The notes under the pieces: generated by a model
Database searches by the model: none
The model's input: the letters and a program-made list of their open reading frames with translations, nothing else
What the model was told of the DNA's origin: nothing
In this document: positions 7,742 through 16,382 of the stretch, one piece after another
Layout of the letters: the number at the start of each line of letters is the position of its first letter
Numbering within the stretch: the stretch's first letter is position 1
Assembly: GCF_002368295.1 (NCBI RefSeq)
Contig: NZ_AP018248.1
Span: 5,500,231-5,564,230, forward strand
Length of the DNA: 64,000 nucleotides
DNA from: Tolypothrix tenuis PCC 7101
GTDB lineage: Bacteria > Cyanobacteriota > Cyanobacteriia > Cyanobacteriales > Nostocaceae
Reading direction: 5' to 3'
Translations under genes and position numbers: made by a program

Positions 7742-10012
7742 TTACTTCACAATTCGTCCCATATAATTCCCCCATAGCTGGGCTGCTTGAGCGCTACTAC
7801 CAGAAGTGGGGGAATTGTTGTCGTTTCCTAACCAAATACCAGTTACTAAGCGACGGCTAGGAATAAAACCGATAAACCACAAGTCAACGTTTTTATCGGT
7901 TGTACCTGTTTTACCAGCTTCTCCTAATCCCAAAGCCGCACTTCTACCTGTACCTCTAGTAACTACTCCGCGCATCAAAGTTGTCATTTGATCGGCTACG
8001 TCATCAGATAGTACTCGTCTATTGGCATCAGGATCTTGGTCAAAGGAGTAAATTACTCGACAGGTTTTTAAATCTTTGCGATCGCGGCAATCGCTACTGT
8101 CTAAAATTCTACTAATGGCATGGGGGCGATTCCATACTCCCCGATTACCAATTGCGCCAAAAGCACCAGTCATTTCCAAAACATCAACGACGCTTTGACC
8201 TAGCACTAAACCGGGAACAGGATCGAGTGGTGACTTTACCCCTAAACGTTGGGCCATAGCTACGACTTTATTTAAGCCAATTTCCCGCGCCACCCGCAAA
8301 GCAATCGGATTTTCTGAAAGAGCCAAACCTGTAGCTATATCTAAACTAGCACCAGCACCAGCACGACAAGGTTTATAGGTAAAGCCTTGCCAAGTTAAAG
8401 GCGCGCAGGAATAGCTTCTATATGGTGAAATTCCTTGCTGAATCGCCGCGGTGTAAGCAAAAATTTTAAAGGTGGAACCTGGTTGTCTTTTAGCTTGAAC
8501 TGCACGATTAAATTGACTTTTTTTGTAATCCGTGCCTCCTACCATTGCCAAAATTCCACCAGTACTGGAATCCAAGGTCACCATCGCCCCCTGAGAAAAG
8601 CCAAAACTAGCACCTGAGTTATTGACTGAATTGCGTAAGGAGGCTTCAGCTTGCGCTTGTATTCCCAGATCTAGCTGGGTTTCAATAATATAATTGCCCT
8701 CTTTTGCGGCTCCCTCCCCCAAAATTTGTTCTAATTCTTGGTAGACATAGTTATAAAAATAAGGACTGAGAGTTTTAGCTTGCTGTTCGCAGACTTTAGG
8801 GCTAACCTGCACAGTGGAACGTCTAGCGCGGTTAGCATCCTCCGTTTTAATTTGGCCCATTTCCACCATCCGCTTAATCACGCGATTGCGGTATTCAGCA
8901 GCTTGCAGCTTATTTTGACCATCGCCACAAAAATCAAAAGCGTTAGGGCCGGGTAAAATTCCTACCAAGGTTGCTGCTTCTGCCAAAGTTAAATCTTTAG
9001 CCGACTTCTCAAAGTAATATTTAGCAGCATCCTCAAAACCGGAGGTATCCCCACCTAAAAATACGCGGTTTAAATATGTCAGCAAAATTTCGTCTTTGCT
9101 GTAAAAAGTCTCTAGTTTTAACGCTACTACTGCTTCCCGCAATTTCCGTCCCAGAGAATCTTGCCTACCTACATAATCACGGAATAAACTCCGGGCAACT
9201 TGCTGGGTAACAGTACTCGCACCTTGCTGCACATCACCACTGCGGCTGTTAATTAATACAGCGCGTAAAATCCCCAATGGATCAACCCCAACGTGCCAGT
9301 AATAACGACTATCTTCGGAAGCAATCACCGCTTTGGGTAGATAAGGGCCAAAATCCTCCAACCGCTTCATATCTACGTGAGATGTGGTTCTGGGTTCGCG
9401 CAGTGGGGTAGCACCATCACGGGCGTATACAATTACTGGCGCACGGGTAGCTGTAGGTAAAGGCCTCACGGAAAATTTCAACCATTCCACGCCAATTGCT
9501 AAAGCTACTAAAGCACTTACACCCCCAACACCATAAGCAGTCCAAGTTGCTGCTTTCACATACCAAGCTGGTGGGTCGATATATTGTAACCGCACAGAAG
9601 CTGCTAGTTCTGGCGGGCCTAAGGTAAAAATATCACCGTGACGTAATTCTAAAGAACTAATACGTCGCTTCCCACGGTAAATACCATTGGTGGAATTCTC
9701 GTCTTTAATCACAAAAACGGGAGTGCGCTGCGTAGAATCCCGTGATAATGACAAGTGAATTTGGCTAACTACCGGGTTACGGATCACTATATCGCAGGAT
9801 TTAGAACTACGACCTAACACATAGCGATCGCCCAACAATGGATAAACCTCTGCCTTATCTGACCCCGCATCCTGCACCAAGAGTTCCGGTACTTTAGCAT
9901 TAGGTTTGAGCGCTAGTTTGGAAAAATCTACTCTAGCTTGAATCGTATGTACGGCTTGTGTCAGTTGACCAAGTATAGTTTGTGGCTTTTGGGGGGGTTG
10001 GGGGGAACTCAT
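7742..10012 (-). CDS. class A penicillin-binding protein (PBP1A type) with N-terminal FHA domain
   Basis: A bifunctional murein synthase: it polymerises lipid II and cross-links the stem peptides at the outer face of the inner membrane. Domains in order: FHA phosphothreonine-binding domain at about residues 60-140 (YVLGRSSKSCDIVI, then SQIHL and NSTNGIY); membrane helix at about 155-178; GT51 glycosyltransferase with catalytic Glu in ASEDSRYYWH (~233) and QGASTVTQQ; transpeptidase with SxxK at 513-516 (PGSTFK), SEN at 566-568 and KTGTT at 701-705. All key residues are present. The cytosolic FHA domain implies control by Ser/Thr phosphorylation, for which cyanobacteria have many kinases. It appears monocistronic. 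The 756-aa length fits FHA-bearing PBPs of cyanobacteria. Confidence 0.95.
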   Translation of the reverse strand: MSSPQPPQKPQTILGQLTQAVHTIQARVDFSKLALKPNAKVPELLVQDAGSDKAEVYPLLGDRYVLGRSSKSCDIVIRNPVVSQIHLSLSRDSTQRTPVFVIKDENSTNGIYRGKRRISSLELRHGDIFTLGPPELAASVRLQYIDPPAWYVKAATWTAYGVGGVSALVALAIGVEWLKFSVRPLPTATRAPVIVYARDGATPLREPRTTSHVDMKRLEDFGPYLPKAVIASEDSRYYWHVGVDPLGILRAVLINSRSGDVQQGASTVTQQVARSLFRDYVGRQDSLGRKLREAVVALKLETFYSKDEILLTYLNRVFLGGDTSGFEDAAKYYFEKSAKDLTLAEAATLVGILPGPNAFDFCGDGQNKLQAAEYRNRVIKRMVEMGQIKTEDANRARRSTVQVSPKVCEQQAKTLSPYFYNYVYQELEQILGEGAAKEGNYIIETQLDLGIQAQAEASLRNSVNNSGASFGFSQGAMVTLDSSTGGILAMVGGTDYKKSQFNRAVQAKRQPGSTFKIFAYTAAIQQGISPYRSYSCAPLTWQGFTYKPCRAGAGASLDIATGLALSENPIALRVAREIGLNKVVAMAQRLGVKSPLDPVPGLVLGQSVVDVLEMTGAFGAIGNRGVWNRPHAISRILDSSDCRDRKDLKTCRVIYSFDQDPDANRRVLSDDVADQMTTLMRGVVTRGTGRSAALGLGEAGKTGTTDKNVDLWFIGFIPSRRLVTGIWLGNDNNSPTSGSSAQAAQLWGNYMGRIVK

Positions 10013-10446
10013 CGGCTACTTACAGCACGGCTATTAATAAAGAATCGGCAGATTACAATCTGAATGGTTGTCTTACCCTATTTTAATCACAAGCCAAAGC
10101 ATAAATTGGCTATACTGATTTTTTCAAATTTGATAATACACTTACGCAATCTATATTAAGCGTATTTACGATATTAATCGTGAACACTTATTTACATATT
10201 CAATAATTTTTATGATGCAACGATAATGCTGATTATATCTAGTGTTAATGTTATTCATAGGCAGTGTATAGCGATTTGCTTTTGTCATCTTAGCAACTGA
10301 TAATGAAAAAATAATCGATGTAAATTTTACCGCTTCAACAGATATAAAGCACGCTAAAGCCAAAATGTATATCCCTATTTAGACAGATTTTATAATTAAC
10401 TTTGTTTGTTTTAATGGGCCGAGTGTTCCGTTGAGGTTAATTCAGA
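10013..10446. other. AT-rich intergenic region between divergent genes
   Basis: A 434-bp spacer with no gene that I accept. A 65-codon minus-strand frame inside it (10166-10363) has no ribosome site or protein-like composition. The promoters of the FHA-PBP (minus) and of the secreted Pro/Thr-rich protein (plus) must lie here. I see no repeat or convincing operator. Confidence 0.5.
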
Positions 10447-11130
10447 ATGAAGGGAAAATCTCTGAGCCTGATTGGTACAGCTCTAACTTTGGCTTTAAGT
10501 GCTAATGTTGCTGCAGCCCAGTCTAGTAAATCCTCCATTGCCCAAGCTGATAGCTCGTCCACTAGTGCACCAACGGAAATCAAAATGTCACCAGAAGGCA
10601 TGAAGATTCTGTGTGAATACTTTCCGCTTAATTCCCGTTGTCCTGGTGGCGCAGCAGTTAACACTGGTAGTCCTAGCACTGGTTCTACAACCAGCCCCAC
10701 CAGCCCCACTCCTGAGAATAATACAACACCAGGGCCCAGCGTTACACCAGGGTCTACTAAACCTGACAGCATAACACCAGGCACGACCACTATACCTGGG
10801 ACTAGTCCTTCCGATACAAATACAACACCAGGGACTGCCCCTTCGGATACAACTACTCCCGCACCAGGTAGCACATCTACCCCTGAATCTACCCCTGAGT
10901 CTGGTAGCCCCACAAAGATTACTCCAGCAACACCAGGCAGCACTACTAGCCCAGATTCTGGCAGTACCAATAAAATGACTCCAGTACCAGGCAGCACTAC
11001 CATTCCTGAATCTGGTACTCCTGGTAGTGTAGCTCCAGCAACACCAGGTAGCACAACTACCCCAGATTCTTCTACCATGCCAAGCAGTACTACTGAACCC
11101 AGTACTTCTCCATTACAGCCTTCTAAATAG
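10447..11130 (+). CDS. secreted Pro/Thr/Ser-rich low-complexity protein
   Basis: A 227-aa protein with a clear signal peptide (KSLSLIGTALTLALSANVAA, cleavage near AAAQ) followed by a short globular part with two Cys (LCEYFPLNSRCPGG). About 150 residues of degenerate PGSTTTPDS-like repeats then run to the C-terminus. The tail is rich in Thr, Ser, Pro and Gly and looks like an extended, possibly glycosylated, wall or sheath segment. No membrane anchor or sorting motif is seen after the tail. A strong hairpin terminator follows at 11226. The function is unknown. Confidence 0.75.
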   Translation: MKGKSLSLIGTALTLALSANVAAAQSSKSSIAQADSSSTSAPTEIKMSPEGMKILCEYFPLNSRCPGGAAVNTGSPSTGSTTSPTSPTPENNTTPGPSVTPGSTKPDSITPGTTTIPGTSPSDTNTTPGTAPSDTTTPAPGSTSTPESTPESGSPTKITPATPGSTTSPDSGSTNKMTPVPGSTTIPESGTPGSVAPATPGSTTTPDSSTMPSSTTEPSTSPLQPSK

Positions 11131-11225
11131 TGGTTTACCTAAAGCTCTAGCTCATGGTAATTAAAAACTAATTTAGATTGTTGGCTGTCAAAATTTTAAC
11201 AATATCTGTAAAAATTTGAGCTAAT

Positions 11226-11260
11226 AAAAGCCTGGGAGAATTAATTTCCAGGCTTTTCTT
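11226..11260 (+). terminator. Rho-independent terminator, possibly bidirectional
   Basis: A perfect 10-bp inverted repeat AAAAGCCTGG / CCAGGCTTTT with a 12-nt loop, followed by CTT. It lies between the convergent genes for the Pro/Thr-rich protein and lspA, and its A/T flanks would work in both directions. Confidence 0.85.
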
Positions 11261-11371
11261 ATTACGTGGTCAGTGTATGTGCTTTTCCCTACTTTTTATA
11301 TGAATGAAGATGGGAGAGTTGGGAAAAATCACAAATACCAAATAGCTACAAACAAATAACAACAGCTTGAT

Positions 11372-11848
11372 TTACCTTGTCCTGTTATTGGAAGTTGGTG
11401 TTTTTTGCCAAGAAGCAATTAGCAAACAAACAATACCAATACTAATAAATGAATCTGCCATATTAAATACAGCAAAATTAATCAGCCGAAAATCGAGAAA
11501 ATCAACCACATAACCTAAAATAAACCGATCAATACCATTGCCCATAGCTCCACCTAAAATCAAGCCATAGCCCAACTGATCCCAAAAATTTAACAAGGGG
11601 CCAAATAATGCCACTCCAATTAAAACTAAACTAACTGCTAAAGATAGCCAACGCAACCACTCTACTTTGCCACTTAAAAGACTAAAAGCAGCACCAGTAT
11701 TAGTCACATAGGTGAAGTGAAATATATCTGGTAATAAGGGTAGTGTTTGTCCCAATTTAAAGGTTTGTACTATCCAATATTTTGTTAATTGGTCTATGAA
11801 AAAAGCGATGAGGGCGGCGATCCAGAACAGGTTATTTTTTAAACGCAT
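11372..11848 (-). CDS. lspA: lipoprotein signal peptidase (signal peptidase II)
   Basis: Cleaves signal peptides of prolipoproteins in the inner membrane, after lipid attachment to the +1 Cys. It has 158 aa and four membrane helices. The aspartyl peptidase motifs are present: VTNTGAAFS, then GNGIDRF with the first catalytic Asp, and FNMADSFI with the second. The length is normal for the family. Its likely substrates in this window include PstS, which has a lipobox. The next gene upstream on the same strand is bioY, 114 bp away. Confidence 0.95.
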   Translation of the reverse strand: MRLKNNLFWIAALIAFFIDQLTKYWIVQTFKLGQTLPLLPDIFHFTYVTNTGAAFSLLSGKVEWLRWLSLAVSLVLIGVALFGPLLNFWDQLGYGLILGGAMGNGIDRFILGYVVDFLDFRLINFAVFNMADSFISIGIVCLLIASWQKTPTSNNRTR

Positions 11849-11962
11849 GAAATTAGGGACTAGAGACTAGGGGCTAGATAATAGAGATTAGGAATAAAAA
11901 AGAAAATTTTATTGTATTTTTAATCTTTATCGCCTAACCTATATTGCTGATTTTCTCAAGAA

Positions 11963-12550
11963 TTAATAAAACATTAAATGACGTAATATATATGCTATTA
12001 CTGTGACGGCACAGACTACAGTAAATTGTCCTGGCAATACTGACCAGGAATATCTGAAGATTGCTTGTATTAATGTCAAGTTTTCTGTGCCTTGCCACTG
12101 GAAAAAATAGCTAATCATCAAATAACTAATACCGCAGATGTGGACAGATAACAAGCCACAAAGACAACTAAAAGCTAGGGTTTCTAATCTAGGTCTGGCT
12201 TTAAAGGCTAAAAAACCACAAATCCAAGCCCCCGGAATAAAACCTAGTAGATAACCAAAGTGAGCTAATTTAACGTAACCAATACCACCACCTTCAGAAA
12301 AAACAGGTAGCAAGGTTAAACCCATCACTAAATAAGCAATTTGGGAGAGTGCCCCAGCATTTTTACCTCCTAAACAACCTACTAGTAGCACCGCACCAAT
12401 TTGATAGCTAACACCCAAAGAAAAAGTTTGAATTCTGTGCTGACTCCAACTCCAAGGTAAGCTAACACCATAGGCTTCAAGGAAGGTGCCCCCCATTGTC
12501 AGGAGTAAGCCAATCATAGACCATAATAATTGATTGGAAGCGGCAAACAT
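11963..12550 (-). CDS. bioY: BioY-family biotin transporter S component
   Basis: An integral membrane substrate-binding subunit of an ECF-type biotin importer. The protein has 195 aa and about six hydrophobic segments. The central block with GGKNAGALSQIAYLVMGLTL, then FSEGGG and HFGYLLGFIPGAWICGFL, matches the BioY family signature. No BioM/BioN energising subunits are adjacent, which is usual for solitary BioY proteins that share a module or act alone. No BirA-type operator is evident upstream. Confidence 0.88.
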   Translation of the reverse strand: MFAASNQLLWSMIGLLLTMGGTFLEAYGVSLPWSWSQHRIQTFSLGVSYQIGAVLLVGCLGGKNAGALSQIAYLVMGLTLLPVFSEGGGIGYVKLAHFGYLLGFIPGAWICGFLAFKARPRLETLAFSCLCGLLSVHICGISYLMISYFFQWQGTENLTLIQAIFRYSWSVLPGQFTVVCAVTVIAYILRHLMFY

Positions 12551-13090
12551 TATATAAATATAGAAGGAATAAGCAAGCTCAACAAGCTACAACAAACACG
12601 ACAGATATTAGTATGCAAATTTAATTTGTGCTAGCACTTGCAGCAGTAGATATAATTTTGTGCTTTTCAGTTAAATTTGTTAGCGATCGCTCCTTGTGTA
12701 GATCAGATTATACTGAGTATTAATTTATCGCTTAAGCGTGGTTTTAATAGCTGAAAATAGTACTAACTGCTTGGCAGTGGTCTAAAAATTAAAGTCGTAT
12801 ATATTATCACTTTTTGCTTGAATTGAATAATTTTTTCTGGCTTGAGCCCCTAACACTACATTAATCAACAGACTTTGTAAATATATACATTAATAATTAA
12901 CTCAGCATTATTGATTAAATGTCCCATAACGAGGTATAAATTTTATCATTTAATAAATAATTATATTTGAAAAATTCATCTAAAAAAGACAGAGATTTTT
13001 TACTTTGTTAACCTTTTGTTTACCTTAGATTTTACCTTGGAGAGGTATTCTAGAAGCGCTCACTTGGAAGTTGACTAAAATTTGACAGCA
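12551..13090. other. 540-bp intergenic region upstream of pstS
   Basis: AT-rich DNA between divergent bioY and pstS. One HIP1 octamer is present (near 12683). The pstS-proximal end carries the Pho-box repeats described separately. No ORF or RNA gene was recognised in the rest. Confidence 0.6.
13007..13038 (+). promoter_or_regulatory. candidate Pho box (SphR/PhoB-type direct repeats)
   Basis: Three direct repeats, GTTAACCTT (13007), GTTTACCTT (13018) and TTTTACCTT (13030), are spaced 11-12 bp apart. This fits the cyanobacterial Pho-box pattern (YTTAACCT-like octamers in 11-bp phase). They lie about 50-85 bp before the pstS start, so the operon is probably induced by phosphate limitation. Confidence 0.75.
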
Positions 13091-14263
13091 ATGCACTTAC
13101 GTACAAGCGCAACCAAATATATTCGTATAGCAGCTTCAATATCAGTGTTAGCACTGACATTTAGCTTAACTGCTTGCGGTGGACAGCAAACAGATAACAC
13201 AGCTACCAAGGAGACACCTGGTACTGCTACAGATGCTACTGCCTCCAATCCTGGTAAAACCTTAGATCTTGGTGGAAATATCAGCTTGACTGGAGCTGGT
13301 GCTTCCTTTCCAGCACCTCTGTACGCAAGTTGGTTTACTGATTTGAACAAAAAATATCCTAACTTGCAAGTTAACTATCAATCAGTTGGTAGTGGTGCTG
13401 GTGTTGAGCAATTTATCAAAGGTACTGTAGACTTTGGTGCTAGCGATGTTGCCATGAAGGATGATGAAATCCAGAAGGTACAAAAGGGTGTAATTTTGTT
13501 GCCTGTAACTGCTGGTAGTATTGTGCTAGCTTACAACTTGCCTGATGTTCCAGAACTAAAACTCCCACGAGCAGTTTACACAGATATTTTACTAGGTAAA
13601 ATCAAGTCCTGGGATGATCCCTTAATTGCTAAGGCTAACCCTAACGCTAAACTGCCGAAACAGCCAATTTCAGTTATATATCGTTCTGATGGTAGCGGTA
13701 CAACAGGCGTATTTACCAAACACCTTAGTGCTATCAGTCCAGAATGGAAGACTAAAGTAGGTGAAGGTAAAAGTGTAAAATGGCCTGTAGGTGTTGGTGC
13801 TAAGGGTAATGAAGGTGTCACTGCCCAAATTCAACAAACTCAAGGTTCAATTGGTTACATTGAATATGGCTACGCCAAACAAAATAATCTCAAATTTGCG
13901 GCTCTAGAAAATAAAGGCGGTCAATTTATTACACCGAATGATGCCTCTGCATCTAAAACTTTAGAATCAGTAACTTTGCCAGAAAATTTGCGGGAATTTA
14001 TTACAGATCCAGAAGGTGCAGAATCCTATCCCATCGTTACTTATACTTGGATTTTGGCATACAAAAAATATGATAATGCTGCCAAAGGCAAGGCAGTAGA
14101 GGCAATGATCGAGTACGCTTTAACTGATGGGCAAAAGTTAGCCACTGAACTAGGATATGTTCCCTTACCTCAAAATGTGATTACTAAGGTAGCGACTGCT
14201 GCCGATCAAATCAGTCCAGACTATAAGATTGCTGTTGGTGGCAATACCAGTGCTAGTAAATAG
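13091..14263 (+). CDS. pstS: phosphate ABC transporter substrate-binding lipoprotein PstS
   Basis: A periplasmic, lipid-anchored high-affinity phosphate receptor. The ATG at 13091 is preferred to an in-frame TTG at 13082 because it gives a normal signal sequence ending in the lipobox LTAC|GG. The family signatures GAGASFPAPLYASWF, NYQSVGSGAGVEQF, DFGASDVAM and YRSDGSGTT (phosphate-binding loop) are all seen. It is 390 aa from this start. It is first of the pst operon and separated from pstC by a 212-bp spacer containing inverted repeats, which may allow extra PstS to be made. Pho-box repeats precede it. Confidence 0.96.
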   Translation: MHLRTSATKYIRIAASISVLALTFSLTACGGQQTDNTATKETPGTATDATASNPGKTLDLGGNISLTGAGASFPAPLYASWFTDLNKKYPNLQVNYQSVGSGAGVEQFIKGTVDFGASDVAMKDDEIQKVQKGVILLPVTAGSIVLAYNLPDVPELKLPRAVYTDILLGKIKSWDDPLIAKANPNAKLPKQPISVIYRSDGSGTTGVFTKHLSAISPEWKTKVGEGKSVKWPVGVGAKGNEGVTAQIQQTQGSIGYIEYGYAKQNNLKFAALENKGGQFITPNDASASKTLESVTLPENLREFITDPEGAESYPIVTYTWILAYKKYDNAAKGKAVEAMIEYALTDGQKLATELGYVPLPQNVITKVATAADQISPDYKIAVGGNTSASK

Positions 14264-14309
14264 CGATTTTTAACTTGAAAGTCAAGAGCTATATTATGGG
14301 AGCATATAT

Positions 14310-14329
14310 TAGTCAAACTAAATTGACTA
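14310..14329 (+). other. small inverted repeat after pstS
   Basis: TAGTCAA and TTGACTA arms with a 6-nt loop start 46 bp after the pstS stop. There is no U-tract, so it is more likely an mRNA 3'-end stabiliser or processing site than a terminator. Confidence 0.4.
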
Positions 14330-14345
14330 AGTAAATTATATAGAC

Positions 14346-14414
14346 TTGTCGCTTACTTGGCGCTCCCCAATACTTAATCCTGATTTTGAGTTAAATAGGA
14401 TTAATTGGCGACAA
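14346..14414 (+). other. nested inverted repeats in the pstS-pstC spacer (candidate RNA element)
   Basis: The outer arms TTGTCGC (14346-14352) and GCGACAA (14408-14414) enclose the inner arms TTAATCCT (14374-14381) and AGGATTAA (14397-14404), both perfect. The RNA would fold as a long hairpin about 60 nt before pstC. Confidence 0.5.
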
Positions 14415-14475
14415 TCTTATCTAATTTGGTTCTCTCCCACATTTTTCTCGATCTATATTGTTAAAGTCAGTATTC

Positions 14476-15426
14476 ATGGCTACAAATACTCATAATCTGC
14501 TCTCAGCTATTAAAAGTCGTTCTGGAATAGATAAGTCGCTGGATCGGGGCTTTATTTGGCTGACGCGGATTTTTGCATTGGGAATCGCTGCTACTTTATT
14601 GTGGATTACCTTACAAGTTAGTATTGGTGCTTGGCCTGCCATTCAACAGTTTGGTGCTGGCTTTCTAGCCCAGAGCAATTGGAACCCAGTTAACAACCAA
14701 TATGGGGTACTACCGCAAGTTTATGGAACTCTAGTGAGTTCTTTTATTGGTTTATTGCTAGCTGTACCCATTGGTGTTGGTACTGCTGTTTTACTAAGTG
14801 AAAATTTTCTGCCATCGAAAATACGCTTGGTATTGGTATTTTTGGTGGAACTACTCGCTGCTATTCCCAGCGTTGTTTACGGCATTTGGGGAATTTTTGT
14901 ATTAGTCCCAATTATTACCAATGTGGGAAAATGGCTCAATAGTTCCTTGGGCTTTTTACCCATTTTTAGTACTCCTCCCTCTGGCCCTGGAATGTTGCCA
15001 GCTGGAGTAATTTTAGCAATCATGACTTTGCCCATCATTACAGCTATATCTCGTGATGCCTTAATTTCCATCCCTCCTAGTTTGCGTCAAGCAGCTGTAG
15101 GGCTGGGTGCAACCCGTTGGGAAACAATTTTTCAAGTTTTGATTCCTGCGGCTTTTTCGGGTATCGTCAGTGCTGTGATGTTGGCCCTGGGTCGGGCGAT
15201 GGGAGAAACAATGGCGGTGACGATGTTAATTGGGAACTCTAATAACATCAGTTTTTCACTGTTAGCGCCAGCCAATACAATTTCTTCCTTACTAGCCAAT
15301 CAATTTTCGGAGGCTAGTGGTTTGCAAGTAGCAGCTTTGATGTATGCTGCTTTAGTTTTGTTTGTTTTAACACTAATAGTTAATATTTTTGCCGAGTTAA
15401 TTGTTCTTCGTATGAAGCGAATTTAG
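14476..15426 (+). CDS. pstC: phosphate ABC transporter permease PstC
   Basis: A membrane subunit of the phosphate importer, pairing with PstA. The ATG at 14476 (MATNTHNLL) is preferred to the in-frame TTG at 14458. It has six predicted helices. The EAA-type loop is SLRQAAVGLGATRWETIFQV and the following AGRAMGE-like segment reads ALGRAMGETMAVTMLIGNS. The length (316 aa) is normal. The spacing to pstA is 19 bp, so the two are cotranscribed. Confidence 0.95.
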   Translation: MATNTHNLLSAIKSRSGIDKSLDRGFIWLTRIFALGIAATLLWITLQVSIGAWPAIQQFGAGFLAQSNWNPVNNQYGVLPQVYGTLVSSFIGLLLAVPIGVGTAVLLSENFLPSKIRLVLVFLVELLAAIPSVVYGIWGIFVLVPIITNVGKWLNSSLGFLPIFSTPPSGPGMLPAGVILAIMTLPIITAISRDALISIPPSLRQAAVGLGATRWETIFQVLIPAAFSGIVSAVMLALGRAMGETMAVTMLIGNSNNISFSLLAPANTISSLLANQFSEASGLQVAALMYAALVLFVLTLIVNIFAELIVLRMKRI

Positions 15427-15445
15427 GGTGGTTGTAGGTTGAATT

Positions 15446-16327
15446 ATGACTACTAGTTATCCGGAAAGCAGCCTAACACGCGCCCCCATGTCTAAGCGGA
15501 CACTGTTTAATACAGTGATGACCGTTGTTGCATTTATCTGTGGGGCATTGGCGCTTTTACCTTTGTTGGCCGTGCTTTCGTATGTGCTGATTCAAGGCTT
15601 TAGCAGTCTCAGTCCCAGTATATTTACAGAATTACCGCCAGCACCTCTAAGAAAGGGAGGCGGTTTTGGTAATGCGATTTTAGGTACGCTGTTGATGGTC
15701 GGAATTGGTGCCTTGATTAGTATCCCCTTTGGGGTTTTGGCAGCAATTTATTTAACAGAATTTAGTTCCGGTAAAATTGCGAGAGTTGTGCGGTTTGCTA
15801 CCAATATCCTTAGTGGTGTGCCCTCAATTATTGCTGGGGTGTTTGCCTATGGAATTATAGTTTTAACCTTAGTAAAGCTCAACTTGGGTTCTTACTCGGC
15901 CATAGGTGGTGGTTTTGCTTTAGCAATTTTGATGTTGCCAATTATTGTACGTACAACTGATGAAGCATTGCAATTAGTCTCACAAGATTTACGGCAAGCA
16001 TCTTTGGGCTTAGGCGCTACGAAATTTCAAACTGTAGCACAAGTAGTATTGCCAGCAGCTTTACCAGCAATTGTCACTGGGATCACGCTAGCGATCGCAA
16101 GAGCAGCTGGAGAAACTGCGCCATTATTATTTACAGCTTTGTTCTCACAATTTTGGCCCAGTAGCTTATTCCAACCAACAGCATCGCTGGCTGTGTTGGT
16201 TTATAACTTCGCGATTACTCCCTTTAAAAATTTACAGTCACTAGCTTGGGCAGCGTCGCTAATTTTAGTGTTGATGGTGCTGATTACCAGTATCATTGCA
16301 CGTTGGGCAACTCGCCAAAAAGCTTAG
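15446..16327 (+). CDS. pstA: phosphate ABC transporter permease PstA
   Basis: The second membrane subunit of the phosphate importer, 293 aa. After a short polar N-terminus the first helix is followed by a periplasmic segment with GGGFGNAILGTLLMVG, the conserved PstA region. The EAA loop is DLRQASLGLGATKFQTVAQV, followed by IARAAGETAPLLFTALFSQF. It sits between pstC and pstB, 55 bp before pstB. Confidence 0.95.
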   Translation: MTTSYPESSLTRAPMSKRTLFNTVMTVVAFICGALALLPLLAVLSYVLIQGFSSLSPSIFTELPPAPLRKGGGFGNAILGTLLMVGIGALISIPFGVLAAIYLTEFSSGKIARVVRFATNILSGVPSIIAGVFAYGIIVLTLVKLNLGSYSAIGGGFALAILMLPIIVRTTDEALQLVSQDLRQASLGLGATKFQTVAQVVLPAALPAIVTGITLAIARAAGETAPLLFTALFSQFWPSSLFQPTASLAVLVYNFAITPFKNLQSLAWAASLILVLMVLITSIIARWATRQKA

Positions 16328-16382
16328 TGCAACCTAATCTCTAGGGCATATTAACTACCCCAAACTTACACTAGACTATTTT

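Noticed and set aside
10166..10363. 65-codon minus-strand frame in the PBP to Pro/Thr-rich protein gap
   Set aside because: AT-rich, no ribosome site, no conserved look; treated as chance.
10437..11078. Minus-strand 213-codon frame (PGVAG-like repeats)
   Set aside because: It is the antisense shadow of the low-complexity Pro/Thr-rich gene, which has a signal peptide and terminator on the plus strand.
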